From Hymenopus coronatus (lineage: Eukaryota; Arthropoda; Insecta; Mantodea; Hymenopodidae): a DNA stretch of 64,000 nucleotides. Below are positions 41,698-53,174 of this stretch, in pieces (within the stretch, counting starts at the first letter, position 1; the number at the start of each line of letters is the position of its first letter). The stretch lies in NCBI GenBank assembly GCA_030762935.1, contig CM060896.1, positions 8,632,501 to 8,696,500 on the forward strand. The letters are read 5' to 3'. The notes beneath the pieces were generated by a model. It was not told where the DNA came from, did not search any database, and worked only from the letters and a program-made list of their open reading frames with translations. A program made the position numbers and the translations under genes.

Positions 41698-42916
41698 CGT
41701 TTTTATATTTGTTGAGAAAATCAGGTTAGGTACAAATGGATCCGATAAAATATATTTGCAGGGATTATAAATACCCGAGTCATTATTTCATAAATCTCTG
41801 CCGCACAAAAAAGGAGTACTTCAACAATAGCTTATTGTCTGTCCAAACTTACTTCACCGGCGATACAAACTAGAATGTATTATTCCGCGAACCACGTGGT
41901 TCCAAGCTGTATCTGTATGTTTGTTAGGAAAAGGAATAGCTGTTTATAGATATAATAAATAAAACAGAGGCAAGTCGTTTTGGAAGTTTGCTGGAGTATT
42001 GCAGAGTCATCTGCTCCAGTTGCCTGAATCATCACCAGTCGCTCAACGACAATGTCCCTCTTAATCTCACTTTGTGATGGAGAAACGTTCAGCAACCTGT
42101 TGCTTTTCTTTACATTACCGGTCAAGTAAGGCTGGAGGGAGAATAGTTACTATATTTAGGACAAAGTCTACAAGTTTCACACAAACAATCACGTTGGCGA
42201 GAAGGAACACCCATTTTATTACGTCATTCCCACCAGGTAGCTCATTGGTTCATTTCATACGTTTGGACCAAAAATTAGAAACCGCTGTATCCTGTTGTAG
42301 CAAACTGGAATTGGACCAAAAAAAAAGGAAATTGTATACAGTGAAGCTGTCCTGTGTCCCACGACCCAATTTGTAGTTTGAAGAGTATTGAACCAAAATA
42401 TTTGACCATGGAACATCGGCTTGTATACACGTACGGAAGGATCCTATGGGTTTTTCCAGTCTTGTTCATTTTAAGGCACATGTCCAAAATCACTGCAGGG
42501 TTAAGCCAACATTTCTTGGTGTCCAGCACCCAACTGAAGAATCAAAGAAGAGGTGGTTATAGTATTTTTCTAATATGATGACCCTGCCCGGCTCTTCTTC
42601 CAACTCTTTAAGGTTTCCGGTTGGAAAGCCACCCTCGCTGTTGGGTCCCTTAACTGAGGCGCAATTCTGGACTTGCAAGCAGAGTCTCCAGGAAACAGAT
42701 TTTACTATTACCTCTCAACCCTAGTACAGAGTATATATTTTTTTGATAATGGCTATAGCTCAGATAGGGGTCAGTGGCCCCGTTTGAGGATTATCTTGTT
42801 TTGAACAAAACTATACGTGGATTTTTGGGGAGACTAATTTATACGTAAAAGAACCTTTTTAATTACAAATACTACACAAGAACACAGATAAAAACTCTGA
42901 CGTATTTCATTCACAT
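41698..42916. other. Harbinger-associated debris with conserved terminus-like motifs
   Basis: Two oppositely oriented copies of CTTACTTCACCGGYRATRYA-like sequence occur: GTCCAAACTTACTTCACCGG at 41847-41866, and its inverse ACATTACCGGTCAAGTAAGG at 42102-42121. Related blocks occur at 54218 and 61090. Flanking similarity extends for about 60 bp with 61040-61110. The antisense frames at 41880-42125 and 42490-42678 have no motif I recognise. Confidence 0.4.
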
Positions 42917-43920
42917 TACTTTATCTAGCCCGTATGTATAATATACATAGTGGATAGAGAAGGTATTGTATTCCACCCAAAAATTAGGTACCAAGCTTTC
43001 ACCCGAAATGTTTTGAGGTCTCGTGAGTCCGAATATTTTTTTTTAAAAAAAAAAAAAGGTCCGAGTGTATCTGTGGACAGCATAGCTAAAACGAAAAGTA
43101 AATTAAATACAAAACTTAGTATTTAAGTTCAGTATCTTCCAAGGACGTGACACGAAGATTCTCGAGAAAATCCCTACACTCCTGACTACCCTTAACACCA
43201 TGGAACATTTTTCCAAAATTTTGATTTTCTCAAAAATGGATTTAACAATTATGATTAAAATACCGTGTATTAATCAAATAAAATGTATATTTTGAATTTT
43301 CTTGGAATAGCCTGTGAAGACCCCTTTATTCTGGTTGATTTTTGCAGAAATTTGCACAGCGGTCAAAATAAGAGAGACAGACTAAAACTTACTACACAAA
43401 AAGTGTAGAAAAGGAAATGGCGTGTTATTTATGGACGCTCTTTAACTGCTGTGGTTCTCAGCGTCCCATTCTAAATTGGGCGTGAAAGACCGCTTAATTT
43501 TGCTCAGAGGCCTCTCTATCACGCTTGAGGTTTTTTTACGTGCCGTAAATTTACAACACGGGATCCACGGCTTTACTTACCTTCCGAAGAAAGCCATGCT
43601 AAGGATTTTTACACCCGAAAAAATCCATCGTCCTCCACCGAGCTTGAACCCGCAACCTTGGGTATATGAAGTCAGCATGGTAACCATTACACCAAGGAGG
43701 GCGACAAAAGTGTAGACCTCGTTAAAAAGCACATAATTTACGTCTGTAGAGTTGTCAGTTTTCGAGATATTATTTGTAATTAGTTTCACTTTTAAACGGG
43801 ACCATGCAAAGCGATTCGGACCTCAATTGTTTCGCATAGCCGCCAGCTTGCAAGAAAGCAACTAACAAGATCAATTCTGCCAATATTTATCTCGTTTAGC
43901 ATAATACAGACAAAAGAATA
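42917..43920 (-). repeat. HR repeat copy 18 (inverted), interrupted by a SINE
   Basis: HR in two pieces, 42917-43409 and 43706-43920, separated by a SINE. The outer end reads TTATCTAGCCCGTATGTATA, an old version of the palindrome. The 5' portion is degraded beyond about 43900. Confidence 0.75.
43410..43705 (-). mobile_element. tRNA-derived SINE copy 5 (full length, 11-bp target duplication)
   Basis: Direct repeats AAAAGTGTAGA at 43399-43409 and 43706-43716. On the minus strand the head starts GTCGCCCTCCTTGGTGTAAT, then GTTACCATGCTGACTTCATA and the GGTTCAAGCTCGG B-box region, the central CTTTCTTCGGAAGG hairpin and the tail ATAAATAACACGCCATTT. The acceptor-like ends CCCTCC and GGAGGA can pair. 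Confidence 0.92.
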
Positions 43921-44527
43921 GTTTGCATATGGAACAGCTTGGCAACATTATGAGAATGCAATACATCACATTTTTGCATGATAGAATGCTCAAACGAATG
44001 TGTCAATACTAAAGAAATTCATCAAAACTCAGAACCACTTTTAATATTAAAAATCTGATGTGTTCCATTCACATGACTTTCTCTATTTCTCTTCAACAAT
44101 TTATTGTTAAAAAGCTTGTGCATCTATTTACTTCATGCTAATCGAGTAAAAATTAGCAAAAATAGCCTTATTACTTGCTTCCTCGTGTAGAAGCGAAATA
44201 AGGGAGTACCATACGTTAAAGACCTAGTCAAAAGTTGGTTGCTATGTCACTGAAGTTCCTTTATTTGTGTGGACAGGAGTTGACAAATCCTGTATGAGAA
44301 AAATATAAGCTTTTTAAAGCTGAAACAAACAACAAGGAATATCTAAAAAATAATCAGCTCCACGAAAAAAATCTATATAACATAAATAATGTGTTTTAAT
44401 TTGCTCTACATTTTTGTGTGGTAAGCTTTTATCTATTTCTTACGGTTTAGCAGTTATGCAAAATTCCGTAAAATTCACTCAGAACGAAGTAGTCTTCAGA
44501 GGCTATTCCCAGAAAATTCAAAATATA

Positions 44528-46004
44528 CACTGCCGTCAAAAGTTTTTGGACACATAACTGCTTTTCAGGAAATTAAGCAATAATTAAAATAAAAAAAAAT
44601 TACAAGAAACCATTTATTTTTATATCTGATATATGATTTAACATGATGGAGCTTATAATATGTTGCAATAAATACTGAAATGAATTAATTTTGCCATGAA
44701 TGATGTCCTTCTGTCCTAAATGTTTTTCTCGTCAAAAAATCCACCCTTTATTGCAATCACTTTCTTCACAATTCTGGGCATTCTGCTGACAGGTTTCTCA
44801 TACACTTTGTTCTCCATATTAGTCCAGGATGTCTGAAGAATTTCCCATAACCTTTTTACGGATGTAGGGCACTCTTTTCCAACTTCTTTGTCAAGTTCCT
44901 CCCACGTAAGTTCAATTGGATTCAGATCCAGAGATTGTGGAGGCCAATCCATCACCTTCAACATTCCTTGCTAATGTTTTTTCTGTAGGTAGTTCTTACA
45001 CACTTTGGAAGTGTGTTTGGATCCTGACGGAACAGCATGTGCGCTCAAAATTGCATGATAGCCATGTTTATCCATATTTCGTTCAATTTTGTAGAGCTGT
45101 CCTACTCCATTAAATGACTATTACCATGTTTCACTGTCGGTGTTATGCAGCCAGGATGCATCTTATCAGCATGAGAACGACGAACATATACACGGCGTCG
45201 TTGCCTAAAAACCTCGACTTTGGATTCGTCTGTCCAAAGAACCCGTTTCCAGTCTTCAATGGTCCAGTTTTTATGTCCTTTTTGCCCATGCCAACCTCTT
45301 CTTTTTATTTATAGGCCTAAGATGTGGTTTTCTCACCGCCACCGTATCCCACAAATCAGCTGACATCAATCGTCGCTTCACAGTGCTGACAGAGATTTCC
45401 TGGCTATGGCTGACATTAAAAACTGACTGAATTTCTGTCTCTCTTACTCAGCAAAACTATTGACTGGTCTTCTGCTCTAGAAGTGCACCTTGGTCTTTCA
45501 CTGCCTTATTAGTAACAGAATTGTATAGCTAAAAGTAGATCGTGATATTTTTAGTCTTTCTGAAATGTGATGAATGCTGTACCCCTCGTCGTGAAGTGTG
45601 TTGATTGCTAACGCTGTTCCAAACTGAGAGACGATCCTCAGTCAATTTCATAAAATAACTTGTAAAAAAGTCTAATTCATTCAGAATTCAAAGAATAAAC
45701 CATAATAACACAATAGAAACTATAATAATATTTATCAAATACTTACCATTATAGAATGATGTGATAGTATTGTTGGTAAAAGAATGAAGCATTGTATCAA
45801 GTAAGAAGCTCAGAAGAAGGCTGAGAGTACATGACAAATCCTGTATCAAGCTTCCACCTGTGGCTGGTTATGATGCCAGTGTAGCATCTGGGCTTGTTTA
45901 TATAAACAAGATAATTCCTCATTATAGCACACTTAGTTATGTTCTTTGATATCTACAAATATATTATCCTGAAGCAAGTGTCCAAAAACTTTTGACCGGC
46001 AGCG
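44528..46004 (-). mobile_element. Tc1-family DNA transposon, 1477 bp, TA duplication
   Basis: Left end CACTGCCGTCAAAAGTTTTT; right end, inverted, CGCTGCCGGTCAAAAGTTTT. TA at 44526-44527 and 46005-46006. CASTGxxGTCAAAAGT-TTTGGACA ends are typical of Tc1-like elements. It is nested in an HR copy. Confidence 0.92.
44716..45660 (-). pseudogene. Tc1-like transposase pseudogene
   Basis: On the minus strand, 44964-44716 carries the last catalytic region: MDWPPQSLDLNPIELTWEEL, where the E after NPI is the third catalytic residue, followed by RMPRIVKKVIAIKGGF, the usual C-terminus. Upstream, broken frames include MHPGCITPTVKHGN near 45110-45160 (consensus TVKHGGGSxMVWG). The region towards 45660 should hold the helix-turn-helix but is too decayed to read. 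Many frameshifts; inactive. Confidence 0.85.
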
Positions 46005-46375
46005 TACATTTTATTTGTCAGGTAAATATCTTTAATATACCATTTTAATCAAAATTGTTAGCCATTTTTTAGAAAATCAACATTTTCGAAAAAAGTTCCA
46101 TGTAAAGGGTAGTTTAGGGTGGGGGGATTTTTCTCAAAATCTTCGTGTCGCATCCCTGGAAGATACTAAACTTAAATACCAAGTTTGGTATTTTACCGAC
46201 TTTTGTTTTTGAGTTATCGTGTTCACACACACACGCGGACCTTTTTCTGAAAATACATTTTTTGGATACAGGGGACCCTAAAACATATATTTCCGGTGAA
46301 ATCTCGGTATGGAATTTTTGGGTGGAGTGCAATACCTTCCCTATACACTATGTACACAGTACGTGTAGAGAAAGT

Positions 46376-46715
46376 AAAACTGTTGGACATCAATGATACT
46401 GAAGTTAAGCTTATTCAAAATATCTTTAACTTAATTCCTCATAAGTAAAATTGTTAAAATCAGTATAGTTGCAATTGTTCAGAATTATTTACATGCTCTG
46501 GTCTGAAGTCAATTGAAGCAATTTGAAACCTATCTTACGCCATCATTGCATTTGTTTAACCGTTGAAACCTGCATTTGAAAAAGGGCCGTTCCATATGAA
46601 ATCGGACAGTGCAAAACTTTCGTCACTTATTTTGAATTAAAACTATGTGCGCTTACAGGGACTGGAGATAATAAGATGTCAATAAAATTATTCATTTATC
46701 ACAGTTTCCATAATA
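46376..46715. other. no recognisable feature
   Basis: Spacer before a poly(A)/GAAA tract. Confidence 0.4.
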
Positions 46716-46718
46716 TCA

Positions 46719-46767
46719 AAAAAAAAAAAAAAAAAAAAAAAAAAAGAAAGAAAGAAAGAAAAAAAAA
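46719..46767 (+). repeat. poly(A) with (GAAA)n
   Basis: An A-run of about 26 followed by five GAAA-type units and more A. No retroelement body was recognised upstream. Confidence 0.9.
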
Positions 46768-46828
46768 TTCATATTTATTATTAAGTTAAATAATTCTCCA
46801 AGTTCTCCCTATTGTACGCAAGACTATA

Positions 46829-47216
46829 CATACGTCTGTATGTATGTGCGTGTATGTATGTGCGTGTATGTATGTGCGTGTATGTATGTATGTATGTATG
46901 TATGTATGTATGTATGTATGTATGTATGTATGTATGTATTTATATGTGTGTATGAATGTGTATGTGTGTATGTATATATGTGTGTATGTAGTATGTATGT
47001 GTGTATGTATGTAGTATGTATGTGTGTATGTATGTAGTATGTATGTGTGTATGTATGTGTATGTACGTTTGTATGTATGTAGTATGTATGTATGTAGTAT
47101 GTATGTATGTATATGTATGTGTGTATGAATGTGTATGATGTGTGTATGTATGTATGTGTGTATGTATGTAGTATGTATGTATGTGTATGTGTGTATGTAG
47201 TACGTATGTGTATATG
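46829..47216 (+). repeat. compound (TATG)n microsatellite, about 390 bp
   Basis: Mostly TATG/TGTA units with TGTG and AGTATG interruptions. Long open frames on both strands (for example 46786-47313 minus) are simply translations of this tetranucleotide repeat. Confidence 0.95.
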
Positions 47217-47218
47217 TA

Positions 47219-47290
47219 CACAGTATACTCTGATTATCCGGGGTCATGCGGGGAAGAATTGAAAACGCGAATAATCGAGAAACACGTAAT
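47219..47290. repeat. pogo/Tigger-like terminal remnant (tentative)
   Basis: ACAGTATACTCTGATTATCC, then GGGGTCATGCGGGGAA and CGAATAATCGAGAAACAC, resembles the terminal region of pogo-class elements (CAGTA...TCGATTATCCG). Only one end is visible. Confidence 0.35.
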
Positions 47291-47345
47291 TTAATGGTTT
47301 TAATGTACACCATACATATGTAAATAGGAAACTTTGTTTAAAAGC

Positions 47346-47888
47346 ATTTTACTTTCTCTACACGTACTATGTACATAATGTATACAGAAGGTATTGTAAT
47401 GTACCAAAAAATTCGACAGCGAGATTTCACCGGAAATACACGTTTTAGGGTCCCCTGTATTATATAAAAAGCAGCAGCATTTTTAGAACAAAGTCCGTGT
47501 GTGTCTGAACACGATAACTCAAAAACGAAAAGTCGGCGAAATATCATACTTGGTATTTAAGTTCAGCATCTTCCAAGGGTGCGACGCGAAGATTTTCAAG
47601 AAAATGCCCCCACTCCAACTACTCTTTATATGGAACATTTTTCGAAAAAAGTTATTTTCTCAAAAATAGCTCTTAGTTGAGATATTCCGGATTATTGGTT
47701 TTAATTTTAAGCCACTTAAACTTTTCTCACTCCTGGCAAGCAAAGAGACTGGAATTTCAATTGTTTCACATTTAAAGCATGAGACTATGACTTTAACCTG
47801 TGTATTTTCTTATTCCCGTTCTACTTACAAGGAAGCTAGTAACAAGACTAACTCTGCTTATATTTATCATGTAGAGAAAGTCATGTGG
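47346..47888 (-). repeat. HR repeat copy 20 (inverted, internally deleted)
   Basis: Both ends are present: TTTTACTTTCTCTACACGTA and ATGTAGAGAAAGTCATGTG. The middle lacks the stretch from the GAGCCATTTTTGAG site to the palindromic CTCCACGAAAAA site (about 300 bp). Confidence 0.85.
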
Positions 47889-48017
47889 GTTTTTAAAAGG
47901 AAGCGACAGGAGGGATTTTTGCTCTCCAATTACATAACACACTTCCGACCACAGCAGGTTGTCTAGACAGCGCTTAGCGCCGCGAATGAGGTCTTAGCTG
48001 ATAGCAACCGAGACAAA

Positions 48018-48892
48018 GCTCATGTGTCGCACTCACATGACTTTCTCTTGCTACGCTACAAACTTCTTACAAAACATTATTCTTCTTTCTACACAATGCT
48101 AATCGAGATAAACATTAGCAGAATGTTTTTACTTAGTTCCTTATAAGTAGAAGACAACTAAAGGAATGTGCTATGTTAAAGTGATAGTCAAATGTTTTAA
48201 AATCTATCGTTATGCGATTGTCATTCCAAATCGGTTCTTTGCTTGGCCAGGAGTAGAAAAGAAAAACGGACACTTCCGTCTGAGAAAAGTATAAGTACTT
48301 CACAATTGAAACTAATAACAAGGAATACATCGAAAACGGCAAGCTCCAGGAAAAAAATGTATATGACATAACTTGTGTATTATAACACGACTTACATTTT
48401 TTGTAAAGCAAGTTTTCGTCTCTCTCTTTCGGTTTACTAGTTAGGCCAAATCAAGCAAAATTCATCCAGAATAAACAGGTCTTTAGAAGTTATTCCCAGA
48501 AAATTCAAGATATACATTTTATTTGTGATAGAAATTGCTTTAATATGTGGTATTTTAACCAAAATCGTTAGAGCCATTTTTAAGAAAGACATTTTCGAAA
48601 CATTTTTCATGTAAAGGGTAGTTTTGAGTGGGGGGATTTTCTAGTGTCGCATCCTTGGAAGATACCAAACTTAAATACCAAGTTTGGTTTGTTACGGGTT
48701 TTTCGTTTTTGATCTATGCTGTCCACAGACCCTCGCAGAAACACACACACGGGCCTGTTTCTGAAAACGCTTTTTTTTTTATTCAGGGATCTCAAAACAT
48801 GTATTTCCGGTGAAATCTCAGCGTGGAATTTTTGGGTGGAATACAATACTTCTGTATCCCTATGTACATTGTGCATATGGGTATGGAGAAAG
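48018..48892 (+). repeat. HR repeat copy 21 (full length, diverged)
   Basis: From TCATGTGTCGCACTCACATG to CCCTATGTACATTGTGCATA and ATGGAGAAAGT. It has a run of T at 48771-48780 and a short AC tract. The antisense frame 48607-48876 contains LYSTQKFHAEISPEIHVLRS and KPNLVFKFGIFQGCDTR. Confidence 0.85.
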
Positions 48893-48983
48893 TAAAAATA
48901 AAACCAATGACAAATTAAACTGCCATCATTTTTATGGTGTTTAGTAATTGTATCACCATTCTTAACAATTCATGCATTATTGG

Positions 48984-49094
48984 CTTTTACTTTCTCTACT
49001 CGTACTATGTGCATAGTGAACAAGGAACGTATTGCATTTCACCCAAAAATTCGATACCGAGATTTCACTGGAAATGTTTTAGGCTAGGTTCCGC

Positions 49095-49137
<43 letters not shown>

Positions 49138-50028
49138 GACACGATAGCTCAAAAACGAAAAGTCGGTAAAATACCAAACTGGTATCTCCAAGGATGCGAC
49201 ACGAATAGTTTTAAGCAAACCCCTACCACCCCCAACTACCTTTTACATGGAAAAAATCGAAAGCTTTCGAAATAAAAAAAAATGAAATGGCATTTTATTT
49301 ATGGACGCTCTTTAACTGCTGTGGTTCTCAGCGTCCCATTCTACATTGGGCGTGAAAGATCGCTTAATTTTGCTCAGAGGCCCCTCTATCAGGCTTGAGG
49401 TTCTTTTACGTGCCGTAAATCTACGACACGGGACCAATAGCTTTACTTCCCTTCCGAAGGAAGCCATGCTGAGGATTTTTACGCCCGAAAAAAGCCATCG
49501 TCCTCCGCCGGGTTTGAACCCGCGACCTTGGGTATATGAAGTTAGCATAGTAACCATTACACCACGGAGGGCGACTCGAAAGCTTTCGTTTTCTCAAAAA
49601 TGGCTGTAACGATTTTGATTGAAATACATAACTGATAAACCGTAAGAGATAGACAAAACTTACTACAGAAAAGATGCAGATCTCGTTAAAACACACAATT
49701 TATGCTATGTACATTTTTTTTTCTTCGAGTTGACAGTTTTCGAGATATTCCTTGTTATTGATTTCAGTTTTAATGTACTTTTTCATACGGGAACTTGTCA
49801 ACTCCTGGCGACGCAAAGAAACTGATTTCTAAACTGTAGCAATCACATTTTAAAACATTTGACTGTCGGTTTAGTCTAGTGCATTCCCGTACTTCTCTTT
49901 CACGTATAAGGAAGTAGGTAATGAGACCGTTTCTGCTGTTTATCTCGATTAGCATGAATAAGCATTTTAACAACAATTTGTTACAGAGATGCAGAGAAAG
50001 TCACGTGAATAGAGCACAACAGGTTTTT
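48984..50028 (-). repeat. HR repeat copy 22 (inverted), interrupted by a SINE
   Basis: Pieces 48984-49269 and 49576-50028. The outer end is TTTTACTTTCTCTACTCGTA; the inner end is CAGAGAAAGTCACGTGAATA. (GT)n of about 20 units at 49096-49136, the ACAC site. The SINE target is the HR segment TCGAAAGCTTTCG. Confidence 0.9.
49270..49575 (-). mobile_element. tRNA-derived SINE copy 6 (full length, 13-bp target duplication)
   Basis: Perfect direct repeats TCGAAAGCTTTCG at 49257-49269 and 49576-49588, themselves palindromic. Full head GTCGCCCTCCGTGGTGTAAT on the minus strand, GGGTTTGAACCCGCG B-box region on the plus strand, and the tail AAAATGCCATTTCATTTTTT. The best-preserved copy. Confidence 0.94.
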
Positions 50029-50110
50029 ATATTCTGTTTCTAATAACGAACCAACATTTTAAATAGTCCAGTCCACATTATGAGTGGAGTATTGTAATAT
50101 TTTCCTATTT

Positions 50111-50905
50111 TTTACTTTCTCTAGCCCGCATGTACAATGTACATAGTGGATAGAGACGGTATTGTATTCCACCTAAAACTTCGATGTCGAGAGTTCACCG
50201 GAAATATGTTTTGGGATCCCGAGTCCGAACAAAGTAGTTTTAGAAAAAGGTCCGCGTGTGTATGGACAGCATAACTCAAAAACGAAAAGATAAACAAACT
50301 TGGCATTTAGGTTTAGTATCTTCCAAGGATGTGAGACGAAGATTTTCACGAAAATTCTCCCATCACAAATTACGTTTTACATGGGAAAATTTTCGAATTT
50401 TTTTATTTTCTTATAAACGGTTCTAACGATTTTGATTAAAATCCTGTGTATTAAAGATATTTACACCCCAAATAAAATGCATATCTTGAATACTCTAGGA
50501 ATAGCTCCGAAGTCCTCTTTATTCTGGTTGAGTTTTACTTAACTGCTAAACCGCAAGCGATAGACAAAAACTTAACACTCAAAATTGTAGATCTGGTCAA
50601 AACACACAATTTATGCCCCTTATATTTTATTGTAGAGGTAACCGTTTCCGAGATGTTCATTGTTATTGGTTTCAATTGTAAAGTACTTATACTTTTCCGA
50701 GACAAGAAATGTCCGTTTTTCTTTTGTTCTACTCCTGGCCAAGCAAAGAAGTGATTTGCAATGACAATCGCATAACGACAGCTTTTAAAACATTTGACTA
50801 TCAATTTAGCATAGCGCATTCCTTTAGTTCCCTTCTACTTATAAGGAACTAAGTAATATGAACATTCTGCTGTTTATCTCGATTAGCATTGTGTAGAAAG
50901 AAGAA
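50111..50905 (-). repeat. HR repeat copy 23 (inverted, diverged)
   Basis: From TTTACTTTCTCTAGCCCGCA to TCGATTAGCATTGTGTAGAA. The last about 70 bp at the HR 5' end are absent. The ACAC site is unexpanded. Confidence 0.8.
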
Positions 50906-51366
50906 GTTTACACAGCAGCTATGGTTAAAGATAAAATTACTATACATTCTAGCATGTTTTATTATTCCTTAGGATATTTATTTATAAGTATTGTTCTAGA
51001 TGATATCTTATATTTATATTCAAAGATAGCTAATTTGAGTTAAATGACATATATTTTAATGTTTATGATAACGAAAAGTACTTTGCGCAGTGAAATTTTG
51101 CAGGAATTGTTGAACTGTGCGATTCAAACACACACACACAGGCACACACAATATCAATAATTTTAAAAAACATAAGAAATTTGTTTCCATTAACTGGCCG
51201 TTTTGAGATGGACTGGTCCAAAAAGGTAATCCTTTACAGTTCTGATTATTTAAAACATTTGTTTTATTTATTGTAATGAGAAGTCTATCTGGCATGCCCC
51301 TTTAGTAAAACTGTGTAGAGTCAGAAAGAGCCTTGCTTCCTGAAATCGACATCTCGTATAACGCAC
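50906..51366. other. no recognisable feature
   Basis: AT-rich spacer with a short AC-rich stretch at 51128-51149. No motif recognised. Confidence 0.4.
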
Positions 51367-52013
51367 GTACAGGGTTCATTTAAAACCTAACGGAGCACAC
51401 GGCGATTTCCTCTGCTGGATTCCCGCACTACCAGCTGCCTAGCGTCGGCTACGGTTGACTCTAGAGCAACCTATTTTTGTGTGCAGAAGTTATTATAAAT
51501 AGGAATCAGCAAACCGTGTTCGCACAGAGTAATTCAAAAGTTCCCTGGTGAAGTGCCAGATTTACAATTCACGAGATAGTGAAACCACTGGTTCTGTGGC
51601 ACTTTTAACAGAGCAAAAGTTAGACGACATAGTCTTGATCGTTCACCAACAAAATTAGCACAACAGGTGGCAACTTCACAGTCTTCTGCACATAGACCAA
51701 TTACATTATTAAAACTAAAGTGTACAAGTGTCCATTCTTTAAAACAAAATAACTCAGAATCACGAATGGTTTATTGTTAATGGTTTGCTTCATCAGTGAA
51801 TGGCGGTTTAATTGATCCACATCTTCTGTTCTTTTCCGATGAGGTCGTGTCAACACTCATGACAAGGTGCTGGGCCTCTGCACATTGCATTCAAGAACTC
51901 CCTCATTATGGTCTGAAAGTTGGAGTTCGGTGAGCTGTTAGCGCTAGATGCATATTTTACGAGCACACTGTAAATACATGCTTTACGCGCGAGGCACACC
52001 GAATCGTGCAAGG
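51367..52013 (+). pseudogene. IS630/Tc1-mariner-type transposase remnant, interrupted by a hAT
   Basis: A terminus-like GTACAGGGTTCATTTAAAAC at 51367 is followed by broken plus-strand frames. They include EQKLDDIV near 51610, then GGLIDPHLLFFSDEV at about 51800-51845 (the first catalytic D in FSDEAW of this group) and LPHYGLKVGVR followed by AVSARCIF at 51890-51960. These blocks appear in the order known from insect IS630-like transposases, whose later domain should hold the second D and the last D/E; they are absent. The sequence is cut at 52013 by a hAT insertion and no clear continuation is visible after 52904. Confidence 0.7.
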
Positions 52014-52021
52014 CTTTAAAC

Positions 52022-52895
52022 CAGCCCTGCACAGGGTTTGCGCTCGCAGTTCGCTGGCAGCGCTCCTGTTTACGAGTGGAGAGGTATCGTACAGTACGTA
52101 CACGAAATCAACTGCAAGCTTTCAGAAATTATTTCTCATCATATTTTACTAATTTATGCCTAGGAGAAATATTTATTTTAAACAAATTATTGCCTTCTAT
52201 AGCAGATTAAATCCGCGTACAAACTAGTTATATGCCATGTCTATTTACCAATACATCAAAACGTGGTTTTATGTGATTGCCAGCTGAAAGAAAAAGTACT
52301 GACCTTAATGAAACGTCAGTCACAGATATTCGATACCTGTTTTTATTGAGAACAGTAATTGTTGACAGGCGTATGATGTCGAACCAAACATTCACATATT
52401 TTCGCAACTAGCGTGTGTATTTTTGTTGAGGTACAGTCTTGTAAAGATCATTCGGTTAGTGTTGAAGCGATCTTTAGCTCTGAAGATCAATAACTTCAAG
52501 CTGCAAATCATGAGACACCGTTTCAACTGATGTTGAGAAAGGAATTGCGAGAATTTCAATTCCTTCTCAAGTGAATCAAGGTTTTGAAATCTGGAATAGA
52601 ATTCATTTTGAATTTCAATTAATACTTCCAACGTAATCACTGAACCCGCTCCATCACAAGCACTTTGTAAGGCACTGAGAATTTGTTGCAGCTGCTATGA
52701 AAAAGTAATCGCTTTCCCACGAACGTTGAAAGTATTTGCCTGATGGTCACATTACAGAAGGCTACGTAAGCAGGGAGCGTTAGCAGCATCAGGCAACTGC
52801 TTTAAAACTGTCCTGCTACGTCATTCTTCTCTATGACACAGTCGGCTGTCATTTTGGCTCGCCCGCTCCTACCGAGCGCTCTTTGTGCACCCATG
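52022..52895 (-). mobile_element. hAT element, 874 bp, internally deleted, 8-bp duplication
   Basis: Flanked by CTTTAAAC (52014-52021) and CTTTAAAT (52896-52903). Left end CAGCCCTGCACAGGGTTTGC; right end, inverted, CATGGGTGCACAAAGAGCGC. Both share TGCACA and GCGCTC blocks. Eight-bp duplication, imperfect short TIRs and an internal hAT-like coding remnant together support the family. Confidence 0.75.
52392..52720 (-). pseudogene. hAT transposase C-terminal fragment
   Basis: Minus-strand residues EIQNEFYSRFQNLDSLEKEL, then FSQFLSQHQL and, across a frameshift, LQLEVIDLRAKDRFNT-like sequence. This is the helical region preceding the dimerisation domain in ZBED/GTF2IRD2-type hAT proteins (consensus LQLExIDLQxxxxLK). 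N-terminal zinc finger and catalytic residues are missing, in line with an internal deletion of the element. Confidence 0.65.
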
Positions 52896-52903
52896 CTTTA
52901 AAT

Positions 52904-53174
52904 GAAGAACCTGCTCTTCAGTTCTCTCTTCCTACAGGCTTTGGTCTAAAGTAGTTCATTTGATTTTTGGTTTTAGGACTTACTTTTCCAATTTAATGAT
53001 CACTTGCAGGTAACAACGTGTAACCGCAATGTTATATGTAACGTTGACGTGCTAAGTGGTAGATAAGCGATAGCAGAGTGCTTGTTTTTAGGAACCTCTC
53101 AGATAAACACTCATCCATCATTCTGGGAAGTCGCCGTCACTTCGGCCAATGTGGGCGTAGAAATCACAAATGAC
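52904..53174. other. no recognisable feature
   Basis: Spacer between the hAT duplication and the next transposase remnant; nothing recognised. Confidence 0.35.

Larger units (their letters stand above)
44051..46375 (+). repeat. HR repeat copy 19, split by a Tc1 element
   Basis: Pieces 44051-44527 and 46005-46375 join in register (CAAAATATA then ACATTTTATTTGTCAGG). The copy starts AATCTGATGTGTTCCATTCA and ends CTATACACTATGTACACAGT then GTGTAGAGAAAGT. The ACAC site is short. Confidence 0.9.

Noticed and set aside
46786..47313. A 175-codon open frame rich in H, T, Y and I
   Set aside because: It is only the translation of a CATA/TATG tetranucleotide repeat; similar frames exist in several phases of the same tract.
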